Source: Hymenobacter metallicola
GTDB lineage: Bacteria > Bacteroidota > Bacteroidia > Cytophagales > Hymenobacteraceae
Direction: 5' to 3'
Length of the DNA stretch: 64,000 nucleotides
Assembly (NCBI RefSeq): GCF_004745645.1
Contig: NZ_SRMB01000002.1
Location: 620,001-684,000, forward strand
Part shown: positions 34,380 through 42,570 of the stretch, piece by piece
Numbering within the stretch: position 1 is the stretch's first letter
How the letters are laid out: the number at the start of each line of letters is the position of its first letter
The notes under the pieces: model-generated
The model's input: only the letters and a program-made list of their open reading frames with translations
Database searches by the model: none
What the model was told of the DNA's origin: nothing
Program-made: the position numbers and the translations under genes

Positions 34380-35450
34380 ATGCCCTCTTCTACTGCGTTG
34401 CCGCTTGATGCCCTTATTATTGGTGCCGGGCAGGCGGGGCTGGCGGCGGCCTACTACTTACAGCAGCACGGCCAGCAGTTCCTTATTCTGGATGAGCGGC
34501 CCGCAGTGGGCGACGTTTGGGCAACCCGCTACGAGACGCTTACGCTGTTTTCACCGGCCTGGGCCAGTGGGCTACCCGGCTACCCCTGGCCGGGCAACGC
34601 GCGACGCTACCCCACCAAAGACGAAGCCTCGGCCTACCTGCGCGAGTATGCGGCCCACTTCCAGTTTCCCCTGGCCCTGGGGCAGCGGGCCACCCGGGTA
34701 GTACCCGCCCCGACCGGTGCGCAAGGGTACCTGGTGACTACCTCGACCGGGCAGCAGTACCAGGCCCGCCGGGTGCTGGTGTGTACGGGAGCTTTCAACG
34801 CCCCGCGTCGCCCGGCCTTTGCCGACCAACTCGACGACGCTGTTTTTCAAGTACATAGCAGTGCCTACCGCCAACCCGCCGCCGTACCGGGCACCGGCCC
34901 CGTGGCCGTGGTCGGCAGCGGCAACTCAGCCCTGCAGATTGGAGCCGACCTGGCTGCCACGGGCCGCCCGGTATATATGGCTTACAAAGAGGATACGCCA
35001 CACTTGCCCAACAACACGGCAATGTGGGTTTTTCTTACCTCGACGGGGCTGCTGAAAATTTCCCGCCATTCCTGGCTCGGCAAGCGTTTCTACGGGCGCC
35101 CCGACGGCGTTGTCAGCGCCGACTTACTCCGGGTACGGAGCTTCACCAATGTTTTCTTTATCGGCAAAGCACTGGGAGTAGAAGCCGGCACCCGGCTGCA
35201 AGGCGCTCATCAGCCAACTCCGGCCCTCGATGCCGTTGTGTGGGCCACTGGCTACGGCCCGGCTTTCGACTGGATAGAAGTGCCGGTGTTTGATGAAAAA
35301 GGCCACCCTCGGCACCACCGGGGCCTTACTGCGGCACCAGGCCTAGCCTTTTTAGGGCTGCCCTGGCTTAACACACGCAGCTCGGCGCTCATGGGTGGCG
35401 TGGGAGCCGATGCCCGCTACGTAGTGGAGGCCCTTACGAAAAGGACATAA
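34380..35450 (+). CDS. FAD-dependent flavin monooxygenase-like oxidoreductase
   Basis: A 356-residue flavoprotein of the FMO / YUCCA-like group. The N-terminal dinucleotide fold is ALIIGAGQAGLAAAYYL with the acidic LILDERPAVGDVW; the family text YETLTLFSPAW and a second NADPH-binding GPVAVVGSGNSALQIG (near residue 180) follow, then VVWATGYGP, typical of FMO C-termini. It uses NADPH and oxygen to oxidise a nucleophilic nitrogen, sulfur or carbonyl compound; the substrate is unknown. It lies 39 bp after the kinase gene on the same strand but is probably independent. Confidence 0.88.
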   Translation: MPSSTALPLDALIIGAGQAGLAAAYYLQQHGQQFLILDERPAVGDVWATRYETLTLFSPAWASGLPGYPWPGNARRYPTKDEASAYLREYAAHFQFPLALGQRATRVVPAPTGAQGYLVTTSTGQQYQARRVLVCTGAFNAPRRPAFADQLDDAVFQVHSSAYRQPAAVPGTGPVAVVGSGNSALQIGADLAATGRPVYMAYKEDTPHLPNNTAMWVFLTSTGLLKISRHSWLGKRFYGRPDGVVSADLLRVRSFTNVFFIGKALGVEAGTRLQGAHQPTPALDAVVWATGYGPAFDWIEVPVFDEKGHPRHHRGLTAAPGLAFLGLPWLNTRSSALMGGVGADARYVVEALTKRT

Positions 35451-35574
35451 TTATATAGAAACCGAATTGTTGCGTTTAGGGTTAGCTACTCAATAACCAG
35501 TTACAGGTCTTGACACTAGTAGTTGTTCGGTACCGTTACAGGTTGTAATTTGTTTTGTCTCTAATACTTTTCTT

Positions 35575-35700
35575 ATGTCTCTTCTCATCTTCAGCGGGCT
35601 GCTCGTAGCCACCGCTCTGCTAGCCCTGAATACTTTCGACAACCTGAAGGCGCTGCTCAAGCCTGTCCCGGTTCGTGTACGGTCGCGCAATGACCGATAA
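35575..35700 (+). CDS. 41-residue small membrane protein
   Basis: A short frame with one hydrophobic helix (LLIFSGLLVATALLAL) after MS and a cationic tail ending VPVRVRSRNDR. Its reality is supported by a very strong terminator beginning 14 bp after the stop, with no other gene on this strand for it to serve. The upstream region repeats GTTACAGGT twice (near 35498 and 35535). Function unknown; single-span peptides like this may be membrane regulators or toxins, but nothing shows which. Confidence 0.5.
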   Translation: MSLLIFSGLLVATALLALNTFDNLKALLKPVPVRVRSRNDR

Positions 35701-35713
35701 ACCACTTGGTTTT

Positions 35714-35754
35714 ACCAGCAAAAAGGCCTCCCCTCGGGAGGCCTTTTTGCTGGT
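35714..35754. terminator. Terminator of the 41-residue gene
   Basis: A perfect 19-bp inverted repeat (35714-35732 and 35736-35754) with a 3-base loop, containing AAAAA and TTTTT. It is symmetric and could act on both strands. Confidence 0.9.
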
Positions 35755-35841
35755 AGCTATGGTGCCCGCCATCAAGCTGTACGAAAGCGAAAAAGCAGCC
35801 ACTGGAGCTGCTTTTTACTTGCTTATTCAAAGCAACAGGTA

Positions 35842-36213
35842 TTAGCGAATGACCAGCTTACGCATTTCGCTGGCATTTTCGCCTTCGAGCTTTACATAGT
35901 ACAAGCCGCTGGCAAATTTGCTCAAATCCAAGGTTTTGGGGCCCGTTAGCTCCGTGAGCGACTCCCGGTAAATGACGGTACCAATAACGTTGAGGATACG
36001 CAGTTCCAGCCGGCGGCCCTCAAATCCATTAATGGCAATGTGCACAATACCGTTGCTGGGATTAGGATACACCAAGAAAGACTTTTCATCCGCAACCCGC
36101 ACGGGGGCTGGAATCCGCGTAGCCGGCTGGGCCGAAGCGGCGGGCACCGTGCTCCGGACGAAACCGAAGCCAAGCACTAGTAGTAGACAAAAAAAGCGTA
36201 AGCGTTGCATCAT
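35842..36213 (-). CDS. Stand-alone T9SS sorting-domain protein
   Basis: A 124-residue protein made almost only of a signal peptide (MMQRLRFFCLLLVLGFGFV) and a complete T9SS type A C-terminal domain: KSFLVYPNPSNGIVHIAI, RRLELRILNVIGTVIY, and LSKFASGLYYVKLEGENAS. A cargo module is missing. The short linker (RIPAPVRVADE) is all that lies between. It might occupy or regulate the T9SS attachment machinery, or it is a relic of a larger surface protein. A good -7 box precedes it, arguing for expression. Start at MMQR; one Met later is possible. Confidence 0.82.
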   Translation of the reverse strand: MMQRLRFFCLLLVLGFGFVRSTVPAASAQPATRIPAPVRVADEKSFLVYPNPSNGIVHIAINGFEGRRLELRILNVIGTVIYRESLTELTGPKTLDLSKFASGLYYVKLEGENASEMRKLVIR

Positions 36214-36286
36214 AGCATCCTGTAGAGTGGAACAAGCACCAGCCGAATAAGTTGATAGATTAACGGCCAACACTCAATTAGGTTTA

Positions 36287-36294
36287 CAAAGATA
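36287..36294 (-). promoter_or_regulatory. Putative -7 box of the stand-alone sorting-domain gene
   Basis: The minus strand reads TATCTTTG, an exact TAnnTTTG match, about 75 bp before the ATG. Confidence 0.5.
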
Positions 36295-36389
36295 ATACGG
36301 AATATGCATTAGCGTTGCGAAATATAATTACGCGCTGATAAAAGATTTGTTTTCACTCTGTTTTTCACCTTGTTACTACCCAAATTAAG

Positions 36390-37505
36390 TTGGACGTTCT
36401 CATTATTGGTGGTGGCTTGGGTGGGCTCACGGCAGCCCTGGACCTGCGGCAGCGTGGCTACGCGGTAGCCGTGGTAGAACGCAAGCAGTACCCGTTTCAC
36501 AAAGTCTGTGGCGAGTACGTTTCCAACGAAGTGCTGCCCTACCTGCGCCGCCTGGGCGTCGACCCGGCCCCGCTGCGGCCCGCCACCATTTCCCGCTTCT
36601 GGCTCAGCTCCCCGGCGGGCCGCACCCTTACCTGTCCGCTCGACTTGGGCGGTTTTGGAGTAAGCCGCTACTCGCTGGATTATTTCCTGTTTCAGCAGGC
36701 CCAGGCCCGCGGAGTACTCTTCTACCAGCAAGCCACGGTTACCAACGTCGAATTTGATGAGCAGATCAATCAGCACACCGTGGTGCTGGCCGACGGGCGC
36801 CGCCTCCCGGCCCGGGTGGTGCTGGGGGCTTACGGCAAGCGGGCCAACCTGGACCGGCAGCTGCAACGGGCCTTTTTTCAGGAACGCTCCCCGTACTTAG
36901 GTGTAAAATATCACCTGCGGCTGGACTTCCCGCGCGACGTTATTGCCCTGCACAACTTTGCCGACGGCTACGCGGGGTTGTCGGCCATTGAGGATGACAA
37001 ATACTGCTTCTGCTACCTCACCACCCGCCAAAATCTGAAAGCCCACGGTACTATTGCGGCCATGCAGGAGCAGGTGCTGGCCCGCAACCCCTACCTGAAG
37101 GCTGTGCTGCGCGACGCGGAATTTCTCTACGACCAGCCCGAGGTCATCAACGAAATATCCTTTGCCCCCAAAAATCCGGTGGAAAGCCACGTACTGATGT
37201 GCGGCGACGCGGCCGGGCTCATCACCCCGCTCTGCGGCAATGGCATGGCCATGGCTATTCACGGGGCCGAGCGGGCGGCTTTCCACATCGAGCAGTTTCT
37301 GCGGGGCCACTGCACCCGGCCGGCCCTGGAAGCAGCCTACGCCCAGGATTGGCGGCAGCACTTCGGGGCGCGGCTGCGGGTGGGGCGGGCCGTGCAGCGC
37401 CTGTTTGGCCGGCCCGTGCTGAGCGAAGCTGTGGTAGGAACCATGCGCTACTGGCCCGCCGGGGTACAGGCCCTGATGCGGCGCACCCACGGCAGCAGCT
37501 TCTGA
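36390..37505 (+). CDS. FAD-dependent oxidoreductase of the type III PKS cluster
   Basis: A 371-residue flavoprotein with an N-terminal Rossmann motif VLIIGGGLGGLTAALDL, HKVCGEYVSNEV and the late FAD motif LMCGDAAGLITPLCGNGMAM, as in geranylgeranyl reductase and aromatic-ring hydroxylase relatives. No ATG is available; the frame starts at TTG 36390, which begins the fold. In Streptomyces srsABC a flavoprotein hydroxylates the alkylresorcinol made by the type III PKS; an equivalent job is likely here since the PKS follows 72 bp later on the same strand. Substrate not provable from sequence. Confidence 0.83.
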   Translation: MDVLIIGGGLGGLTAALDLRQRGYAVAVVERKQYPFHKVCGEYVSNEVLPYLRRLGVDPAPLRPATISRFWLSSPAGRTLTCPLDLGGFGVSRYSLDYFLFQQAQARGVLFYQQATVTNVEFDEQINQHTVVLADGRRLPARVVLGAYGKRANLDRQLQRAFFQERSPYLGVKYHLRLDFPRDVIALHNFADGYAGLSAIEDDKYCFCYLTTRQNLKAHGTIAAMQEQVLARNPYLKAVLRDAEFLYDQPEVINEISFAPKNPVESHVLMCGDAAGLITPLCGNGMAMAIHGAERAAFHIEQFLRGHCTRPALEAAYAQDWRQHFGARLRVGRAVQRLFGRPVLSEAVVGTMRYWPAGVQALMRRTHGSSF

Positions 37506-37577
37506 GCCCAAACCGCCCGTCGGTTAGTTTGTTGCTCTGCTAAGCCGAAACACCGGTAATTCCGTATACTGCCCTCA

Positions 37578-38690
37578 ATGACGAGCTACTTGTGTGCCGT
37601 TGGCACTGCTACCCCGCCCCACCGTATTCCGCAACCACAGATTGCCAGCTTCATGGCCGAGGGCCTGCAGCTCGACGCGGCCGACACCCGCAAGCTTCGG
37701 GCACTGTACCGGGTGACGGGTATTGCGCAGCGCCACTCGGTGCTGGCCGACTACGGACGAACCAACGGCTCCTTCGAATTTTTCCCCAATACGCCGGATC
37801 TGGAGCCTTTTCCAACCGTTGGGCAGCGCATGGGCGCCTACCGCCAATATGCCCTGCCCTTGTCGGTAGAAGCCGTGCAGAACTGCTTGCAGCAGCTACC
37901 CGAACTACAGGTGACCGATATTACCCACCTGATTACGGTTAGCTGCACGGGAATGTATGCGCCGGGGCTGGATATTGAGCTGGTCGAAAAGCTGGGGCTC
38001 AGCTCGAACGTGCGCCGTACCTGCGTCAACTTTATGGGCTGCTACGCGGCTTTTAACGCCCTGAAACTGGCCCAGGCCTTTTGCCTGGCCGACCCGCAGG
38101 CCAAAGTACTGCTGGTGTGTACCGAACTGTGCACCATTCACTTTCAGAAGAATAAAGAAGAGGACCACCTGGTTTCCAATGCCTTGTTCGGCGACGGTTC
38201 GGCCGCGGCGGTGGTTCAGGCTCAGCCGGCCAAAAGTGGCTACAGTCTGAGCCTGGAGGCCTTTCACTGCGAACTGGAGCGTGATGGCCACGCCGACATG
38301 GCCTGGCACATCAACGACTTCGGGTTTGAAATGACCTTGTCGTCCTACGTTCCCAAAATGATCCAGAAAGGTATCCGCCAGCTCACCGACGGGTTGTTGC
38401 GCAAGCTGCCGGTCAAGCTCAAGGATATTCACGCCTTCGCCATTCACCCGGGTGGCCGCAAGATTCTGGAAACCATCGAACAGGAACTAGGCATGAGCAC
38501 CCACGACAACCGCTTTGCCTACCAGGTGCTGCGCGACTACGGCAACATGTCGTCGGCCACGGTGCTGTTTGTACTGCGCGAACTGCTGGGCTCCCTTACG
38601 CCTGCCGAGTCTGGGGCGCCAGTACTCAGTTTTGCCTTCGGGCCCGGCCTGACGCTGGAAGCCATGCTGCTGCAGGTTCACCTCGCCTAG
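37578..38690 (+). CDS. Type III polyketide synthase
   Basis: A 370-residue chalcone-synthase-like enzyme that condenses malonyl-CoA units onto an acyl starter. The catalytic triad is visible: Cys123 in ITVSCTGMYAPG, His290 in FAIHPGGRKIL and Asn323 in YGNMSSATVLFV. GDGSAAAVV and the closing FAFGPGLTLEAMLLQ are also family blocks. Bacterial homologs make alkylresorcinols, alkylpyrones or related phenolic lipids; the starter cannot be read off. It lies between the flavoprotein and a methyltransferase gene 8 bp downstream. Confidence 0.93.
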   Translation: MTSYLCAVGTATPPHRIPQPQIASFMAEGLQLDAADTRKLRALYRVTGIAQRHSVLADYGRTNGSFEFFPNTPDLEPFPTVGQRMGAYRQYALPLSVEAVQNCLQQLPELQVTDITHLITVSCTGMYAPGLDIELVEKLGLSSNVRRTCVNFMGCYAAFNALKLAQAFCLADPQAKVLLVCTELCTIHFQKNKEEDHLVSNALFGDGSAAAVVQAQPAKSGYSLSLEAFHCELERDGHADMAWHINDFGFEMTLSSYVPKMIQKGIRQLTDGLLRKLPVKLKDIHAFAIHPGGRKILETIEQELGMSTHDNRFAYQVLRDYGNMSSATVLFVLRELLGSLTPAESGAPVLSFAFGPGLTLEAMLLQVHLA

Positions 38691-38698
38691 CCCGCTCT

Positions 38699-39400
38699 AT
38701 GCCCGACCTAAGCAAGCGTGCCACCGAGGAAGAACTCATGGACGACCTGACGCTGGCCTCCCAGGCACTGCGGCAGAATCTGGACGAGCTCGAAACCATC
38801 AACACCTGGCTGGGCGGCTACCGGGTGGTGCTCAATGGCCTGCAGCGCCTCCGCTCCCGCTTCCCCAAGGGCCGGGCCCTGCACCTGGCCGACCTGGGCA
38901 GCGGCGGCGGCGACACGCTGCGCCACATGGCTAGCTGGGCCCGGCGCCAGGCAGTACCGGTGCAACTGGTGGGCATCGACGCCAACGCCTTTATGATAGA
39001 CTACGCCACTGAAAAAGCGGCCGGCTACCCGGAAATCAGCTTTGCGCAGCAGGACATTTTCTCGGCAGAATTCCGCGGGCAACAGTTTGATATTATTACC
39101 TGCAGCCTGTTTTGCCACCATTTTTCCAGTGAGGCCCTAGGTAGGCTTTTACGCCAGCTTAAAGAACAGGCACGCGTAGGTGTCATCATCAACGACCTGC
39201 ACCGGCAGACCCTGGCGTATTACAGCATTAAGTGGCTCACCCGCCTGTTTGGCGGCTCTTACCTGGTGCAGAACGATGCCCCGCTGTCGGTAGCCCGGTC
39301 CTTCACGCGCCAGGACTGGCAGCAGATTCTGGCCGCGGCTGGCATCGAGCGGTATACGCTGCGCTGGTGCTGGGCTTTCCGCTGGCAGGTCATCTTCTGA
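38699..39400 (+). CDS. SAM-dependent methyltransferase of the type III PKS cluster
   Basis: A 233-residue class I methyltransferase. Motif I is HLADLGSGGGDTLRHMA (about residues 60-76), motif II VGIDANAFMIDYA and a later DIITCSLFCHHF. The C-terminal region RSFTRQDWQQILAAAGI is typical of UbiE/PhcB-like enzymes that methylate small aromatic or quinone-like acceptors. It starts 8 bp after the PKS stop, strongly suggesting co-transcription, and corresponds to SrsB in the Streptomyces phenolic-lipid pathway. The methylated atom (O or C) is unknown. Convergent with the deacetylase gene, 9 bp away. Confidence 0.88.
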   Translation: MPDLSKRATEEELMDDLTLASQALRQNLDELETINTWLGGYRVVLNGLQRLRSRFPKGRALHLADLGSGGGDTLRHMASWARRQAVPVQLVGIDANAFMIDYATEKAAGYPEISFAQQDIFSAEFRGQQFDIITCSLFCHHFSSEALGRLLRQLKEQARVGVIINDLHRQTLAYYSIKWLTRLFGGSYLVQNDAPLSVARSFTRQDWQQILAAAGIERYTLRWCWAFRWQVIF

Positions 39401-39409
39401 CGCCAGCTC

Positions 39410-40315
39410 TTACCCAAATAGCTCAGCCGCCAGCCGAAACGTGTTAACGTGAGCTTCCACAATATCGGCAATGCGCACCGAGTAGCCCCCGCCCATGCAC
39501 ACCACCACCGGCACCCGCGCCTGCTGGCACTGGCGCAGCACTAGCTCGTCGCGCTGGCGGCAGCCTTCCCGGCTCAGGCCCAGGTGGCCCAGCTTATCGG
39601 TTGCCAGCACATCCACCCCAGCGAGGTAAAACACGAAATCAGGCTGGACCGCATCAAGCAAGCGGGGCAGGGTTTGGCCCAGCAGCTGCAGGTAGGTGGC
39701 GTCGTCGGTGCCGTCGGCCAGGGGCAGGTCCAGATCCGACTGCTCCTTGCGGTGCGGGTAGTTGCGGGCCCCGTGCATGCTAAAGGTAAACACCCGGGGC
39801 TCCTGTTGAAACAACGCCGCTGTGCCGTTACCCTGGTGCACATCCAGGTCTACAATCAGGATTTTGCGAATGCCGGGCGCATGAGCCAGCAGGTAGTTGG
39901 CCGCTACGGCTTGGTCGTTGAGCAAACAGAATCCTTCGCCCCGGTCGGCAAAGGCGTGGTGGGTGCCTCCGGCTACATTCAGGGCAATGCCGTGCTCCAG
40001 AGCCCGCCGGGCGCACTCCACCGTGCCGCCCAGAATAGTTACTTCCCGCCGAATCAGCTGCTCTGACCACGGAAAACCCGTGGCCCGCTCTTCCTGGCGC
40101 GTCAGTTGCCCGGCTAGCAGCCGCTGGTAGTAGCCTTCGTGGTGGGTGCGCAGAATCTCGGCGGCGGCCAGCGGCTTGGGCACAAACAGGCTGGCCTCGG
40201 TGATAATGCCTTCCCGCAGCAACTGCTCGGGCAGCAGCTCATACTTGAGCATCGGGAACCGGTGGTTTTCGGGCAGCGGATGGGCGTAGAGCGGGTCCCA
40301 GGCAATGGAGAGCAT
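39410..40315 (-). CDS. Histone deacetylase-family protein (class IV / acetoin-utilisation type)
   Basis: A 301-residue arginase/deacetylase-fold zinc hydrolase. Catalytic and metal residues: AGGTHHAFADRGEGFCLLND (His-His pair near residue 117), VDLDVHQGNGTA (Asp/His near 155), and AGVDVLATDKLGHLGLS; the C-terminal loop MGGGYSV provides the Gly-Gly-Tyr. Bacterial members deacetylate small polyamines or acetylated lysines. There is no adjacent acetyltransferase, so no specific substrate is suggested. Confidence 0.9.
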   Translation of the reverse strand: MLSIAWDPLYAHPLPENHRFPMLKYELLPEQLLREGIITEASLFVPKPLAAAEILRTHHEGYYQRLLAGQLTRQEERATGFPWSEQLIRREVTILGGTVECARRALEHGIALNVAGGTHHAFADRGEGFCLLNDQAVAANYLLAHAPGIRKILIVDLDVHQGNGTAALFQQEPRVFTFSMHGARNYPHRKEQSDLDLPLADGTDDATYLQLLGQTLPRLLDAVQPDFVFYLAGVDVLATDKLGHLGLSREGCRQRDELVLRQCQQARVPVVVCMGGGYSVRIADIVEAHVNTFRLAAELFG

Positions 40316-40336
40316 ACGGGAAAGCTAGGGCCTAAA

Positions 40337-40372
40337 ACCAGAATAACTGCCTTGTGGGGCAGTTATTCTGGT
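40337..40372. terminator. Terminator between tRNA and deacetylase gene
   Basis: A perfect 15-bp inverted repeat (40337-40351 and 40358-40372) lies just downstream of the minus-strand tRNA, followed by TTTTA on that strand. Confidence 0.75.
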
Positions 40373-40385
40373 ACTCTGTGTGAAG

Positions 40386-40463
40386 TGGTGGGACATACTG
40401 GGCTCGAACCAGTGACCCCTACCTTGTCGAGGTAGTGCTCTGAACCAACTGAGCTAATATCCC
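40386..40463 (-). tRNA. tRNA-Val (GAC), with C at position 33
   Basis: Minus-strand cloverleaf: acceptor GGGATAT/ATGTCCC (one G-T pair), D arm GCTC...GAGC with AGTTGGTTCA loop, anticodon stem CTACC/GGTAG, T arm ACTGG-TTCGAGC-CCAGT, discriminator A and an encoded CCA (40386-40388). The 7-base anticodon loop is TCGACAA, so positions 34-36 read GAC (Val). Position 33 is C where U is almost universal. The rest of the molecule resembles Bacteroidota tRNA-Val(GAC). A -7 promoter box lies upstream. Confidence 0.85.
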
Positions 40464-40495
40464 ATCAATACACTCTGGCGGCGGCCGGAAAGCGC

Positions 40496-40503
40496 CAAAG
40501 ATA
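40496..40503 (-). promoter_or_regulatory. Putative -7 box of the tRNA gene
   Basis: The minus strand reads TATCTTTG, an exact TAnnTTTG match, about 33 bp before the mature tRNA 5' end. Confidence 0.55.
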
Positions 40504-40663
40504 CGGGCTCTTTGCATTCATCCTACTGCCTGAGGCAATATTTTTTCGTCGGAAAAGACCTTGGGCGTAACCTTATCCCCGGGGACAAGTATAGTCGCAT
40601 ACAAATGCTGCCCTGTACTTTACCAAGGTCAGCCCTGTTGCCACACCAGACCTTCACTCCCCC

Positions 40664-41389
40664 ATGAAAAAAGTAACCCTACTCCTCGCCCTCTCCCTGG
40701 CTGGTTTCTCGTCTTTTGCCCAGAACAACGACACCAACGGTCCGGTGGGCGTCCGCTCTTCCACCGACTACGGCACCGGCTCTACCGGCTCGCGCAATAC
40801 GGGCTTCGGTATCAAAGGCGGCTTTAACCTGGCCGACGTGTACGGCGACGACAAGAAGAACTTCACCAACGGCTCCAACTACAAGTCTTTCCACGCTGGC
40901 TTCTATGGTCAGTATGGCTTCAACAACCGGATTTCGATTCAGCCCGAGCTGCTCTACAGCCGCCAGGGCTTTGAAGGCAACTCCACCAAGACCACCACGA
41001 CCGGCTCCTCAACTACTACCACAACCGTGAATGAGCGGCGCCTCGACTACTTGCAGCTGCCGGTTCTGGTCGTGTTCAATATCTTCGACAACATCAGCAT
41101 TCATGCCGGCCCGCAGGTGTCGCTGCTGACCAAAGTAGTGGAAGATGGCAAGGAGCGTAAGATTGCCGACGAAGGCAATGCCTACGGCTACAGCTACAGC
41201 AGCTTCGACTACGGCGTGGCCGCCGGTGCCGAGGCGCGTATCGGTCCGGCCCGCGTGGGTGCCCGCTACACGGCTGGCTTTGCCGAAATGATTAAGGATC
41301 AGAACCTGGCCAGCACGGGTAACAAGGCCCTGAGCGATATTAAAAACAGCATTTTCCAGGTATACCTGGGCATCGGCCTCACGCAATAA
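40664..41389 (+). CDS. PorT-like outer-membrane beta-barrel protein
   Basis: A 241-residue protein with a signal peptide (MKKVTLLLALSLAGFSSFAQ) followed by an OMP_b-brl_2-like barrel: FGIKGGFNLADVYGDD, FHAGFYGQYGFNNRISIQPE, LDYLQLPVLVVFNIFDNISI, AGAEARIGPARVGARY and a closing IFQVYLGIGLTQ. Alternating hydrophobic strands and a C-terminal aromatic/hydrophobic strand fit an eight-strand barrel. A Thr/Ser-rich loop (TTTTGSSTTTTTV-like) lies near residue 115. Function not known for most paralogs. It ends at a clear terminator. Confidence 0.88.
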   Translation: MKKVTLLLALSLAGFSSFAQNNDTNGPVGVRSSTDYGTGSTGSRNTGFGIKGGFNLADVYGDDKKNFTNGSNYKSFHAGFYGQYGFNNRISIQPELLYSRQGFEGNSTKTTTTGSSTTTTTVNERRLDYLQLPVLVVFNIFDNISIHAGPQVSLLTKVVEDGKERKIADEGNAYGYSYSSFDYGVAAGAEARIGPARVGARYTAGFAEMIKDQNLASTGNKALSDIKNSIFQVYLGIGLTQ

Positions 41390-41410
41390 GCGGCCCCTTA
41401 TTACCAGTAG

Positions 41411-41440
41411 AAAAAGGAAGTCCGGTGGGCTTCCTTTTTT
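41411..41440 (+). terminator. Terminator
   Basis: Stem AAAAAGGAAG/CTTCCTTTTT with a 9-base loop and a T-rich tail, 21 bp after the PorT-like gene. Confidence 0.85.
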
Positions 41441-41461
41441 TGTGTCTCCTTGTTGTCTGCT

Positions 41462-41995
41462 ATGCTCTTCTCCTCGCTCTTTCTCCTCGACACGTTTCCC
41501 GCGGGTACGCTGCCGGCCCTGAACCAAAGCCGGGAGCTGCTGGCCGAACGGGGTATGGCCGTGCTGGGGGCCTGGGCACTGCTGAACCTAGTGGTCAGCG
41601 GCTACTACGTGGCCCGCACCGATGCGCGCTCGGCCAGCCATTACTTCCACCAGATGAACGTGGGCTGGAATTTCGTGAATGCCATTCTGGCCGTTGTGGG
41701 GATGCTGCGGGCCCACCCCTACCAGGTAGCGGGTCTCACGCTGGCGGCCAGCCTTACAGCCCAGTTCGATTTTGAAAAACTGCTGCTGCTCAACGTGGGC
41801 CTGGACGTTGCTTATTTAGTAACCGGTAGCTGGCTGCGCACCCGTAGCCTGACGGCTGAGCGCCGCCCCGAACGGCTGCTGGGCTTCGGGCAGTCGTTGT
41901 GGCTGCAGGGGGGCTTTCTGCTCTTCTTCGACCTGGGGTTCTACCTGCTCTACCACCGCTTTGCCGCCCAGCTGCTCGGGCTAGTGCAGCCGTAG
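41462..41995 (+). CDS. Membrane protein, DUF6992-like
   Basis: A 177-residue integral membrane protein with about four or five hydrophobic helices, for example GMAVLGAWALLNLVVSGYYV (residues 31-50), NFVNAILAVVGML and LQGGFLLFFDLGFYLLY. The YFHQMNVGWNFVN segment (about 63-75) and DFEKLLLLNVGLDVAYLVTG are the most family-like features; I associate them with the DUF6992 group of Bacteroidota but cannot be certain. The ATG at 41462 was preferred to TTG at 41450. A GNAT gene follows 24 bp later on the same strand. Confidence 0.72.
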   Translation: MLFSSLFLLDTFPAGTLPALNQSRELLAERGMAVLGAWALLNLVVSGYYVARTDARSASHYFHQMNVGWNFVNAILAVVGMLRAHPYQVAGLTLAASLTAQFDFEKLLLLNVGLDVAYLVTGSWLRTRSLTAERRPERLLGFGQSLWLQGGFLLFFDLGFYLLYHRFAAQLLGLVQP

Positions 41996-42019
41996 CCCAA
42001 ATTTTGCCATCTTTCCGGC

Positions 42020-42499
42020 ATGGACACTTTTGCTGCTGCCGACCTGGAGATAATCGACTACGCTCCGCAGTACCAGGCCGATTTCCGCCGCCTCAACCAC
42101 GAGTGGATTACCCGCTACTTCGAGCTGGAGCCCGCCGACCACACCACCCTGGGCGACCCGCAAACCCACCTACTCGACCCCGGGGGCTTTATTCTGCTGG
42201 CCCGCTACCACGGCACGATTGTGGGCTCCGGAGCCTTACTCCACAACCCCGACGACAACAGCTGGAAACTGGCTAAAATGGCCGTCACCGACCAGATGCA
42301 GGGCCGCGGCATTGGCTATACCCTGTGCAAGGCCATCCTGGAGCGTGCCCGGACTATGGGCGTAACCCGGGTCGAGCTGGTTTCGAACCGCATATTGCTG
42401 CCGGCCCTGCACGTGTACCGCAAGCTGGGCTTCGTGGAAATTCCGCTGGGCACCGTTATGTATAAGCGCGGCGACATCCGGATGGCCGTAGACTTGTAA
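42020..42499 (+). CDS. GNAT-family N-acetyltransferase
   Basis: A 159-residue acetyltransferase. Hallmarks are LAKMAVTDQMQGRGIGYTLC (beta4 and the acetyl-CoA Q/RxxGxG/A loop, about residues 90-110) and LPALHVYRKLGFVEI. The N-terminal text FRRLNHEWITRYFELEPAD resembles a group annotated as N-acetyltransferases of bacterial MarR-GNAT fusions, but no HTH is present. Substrate unknown. Located after a membrane protein, before a strong terminator. Confidence 0.88.
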   Translation: MDTFAAADLEIIDYAPQYQADFRRLNHEWITRYFELEPADHTTLGDPQTHLLDPGGFILLARYHGTIVGSGALLHNPDDNSWKLAKMAVTDQMQGRGIGYTLCKAILERARTMGVTRVELVSNRILLPALHVYRKLGFVEIPLGTVMYKRGDIRMAVDL

Positions 42500-42513
42500 G
42501 CTCCCTTAACCGC

Positions 42514-42551
42514 AAAAAAGGCCCCGTTCAGTACTGAACGGGGCCTTTTTT
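42514..42551. terminator. Bidirectional terminator
   Basis: A perfect 18-bp stem (AAAAAAGGCCCCGTTCAG and complement) with a 2-base loop lies between the convergent GNAT and DJ-1/PfpI genes; both strands get T-runs. Confidence 0.92.
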
Positions 42552-42570
42552 GTGCAGTAAGCCTGTTGGC

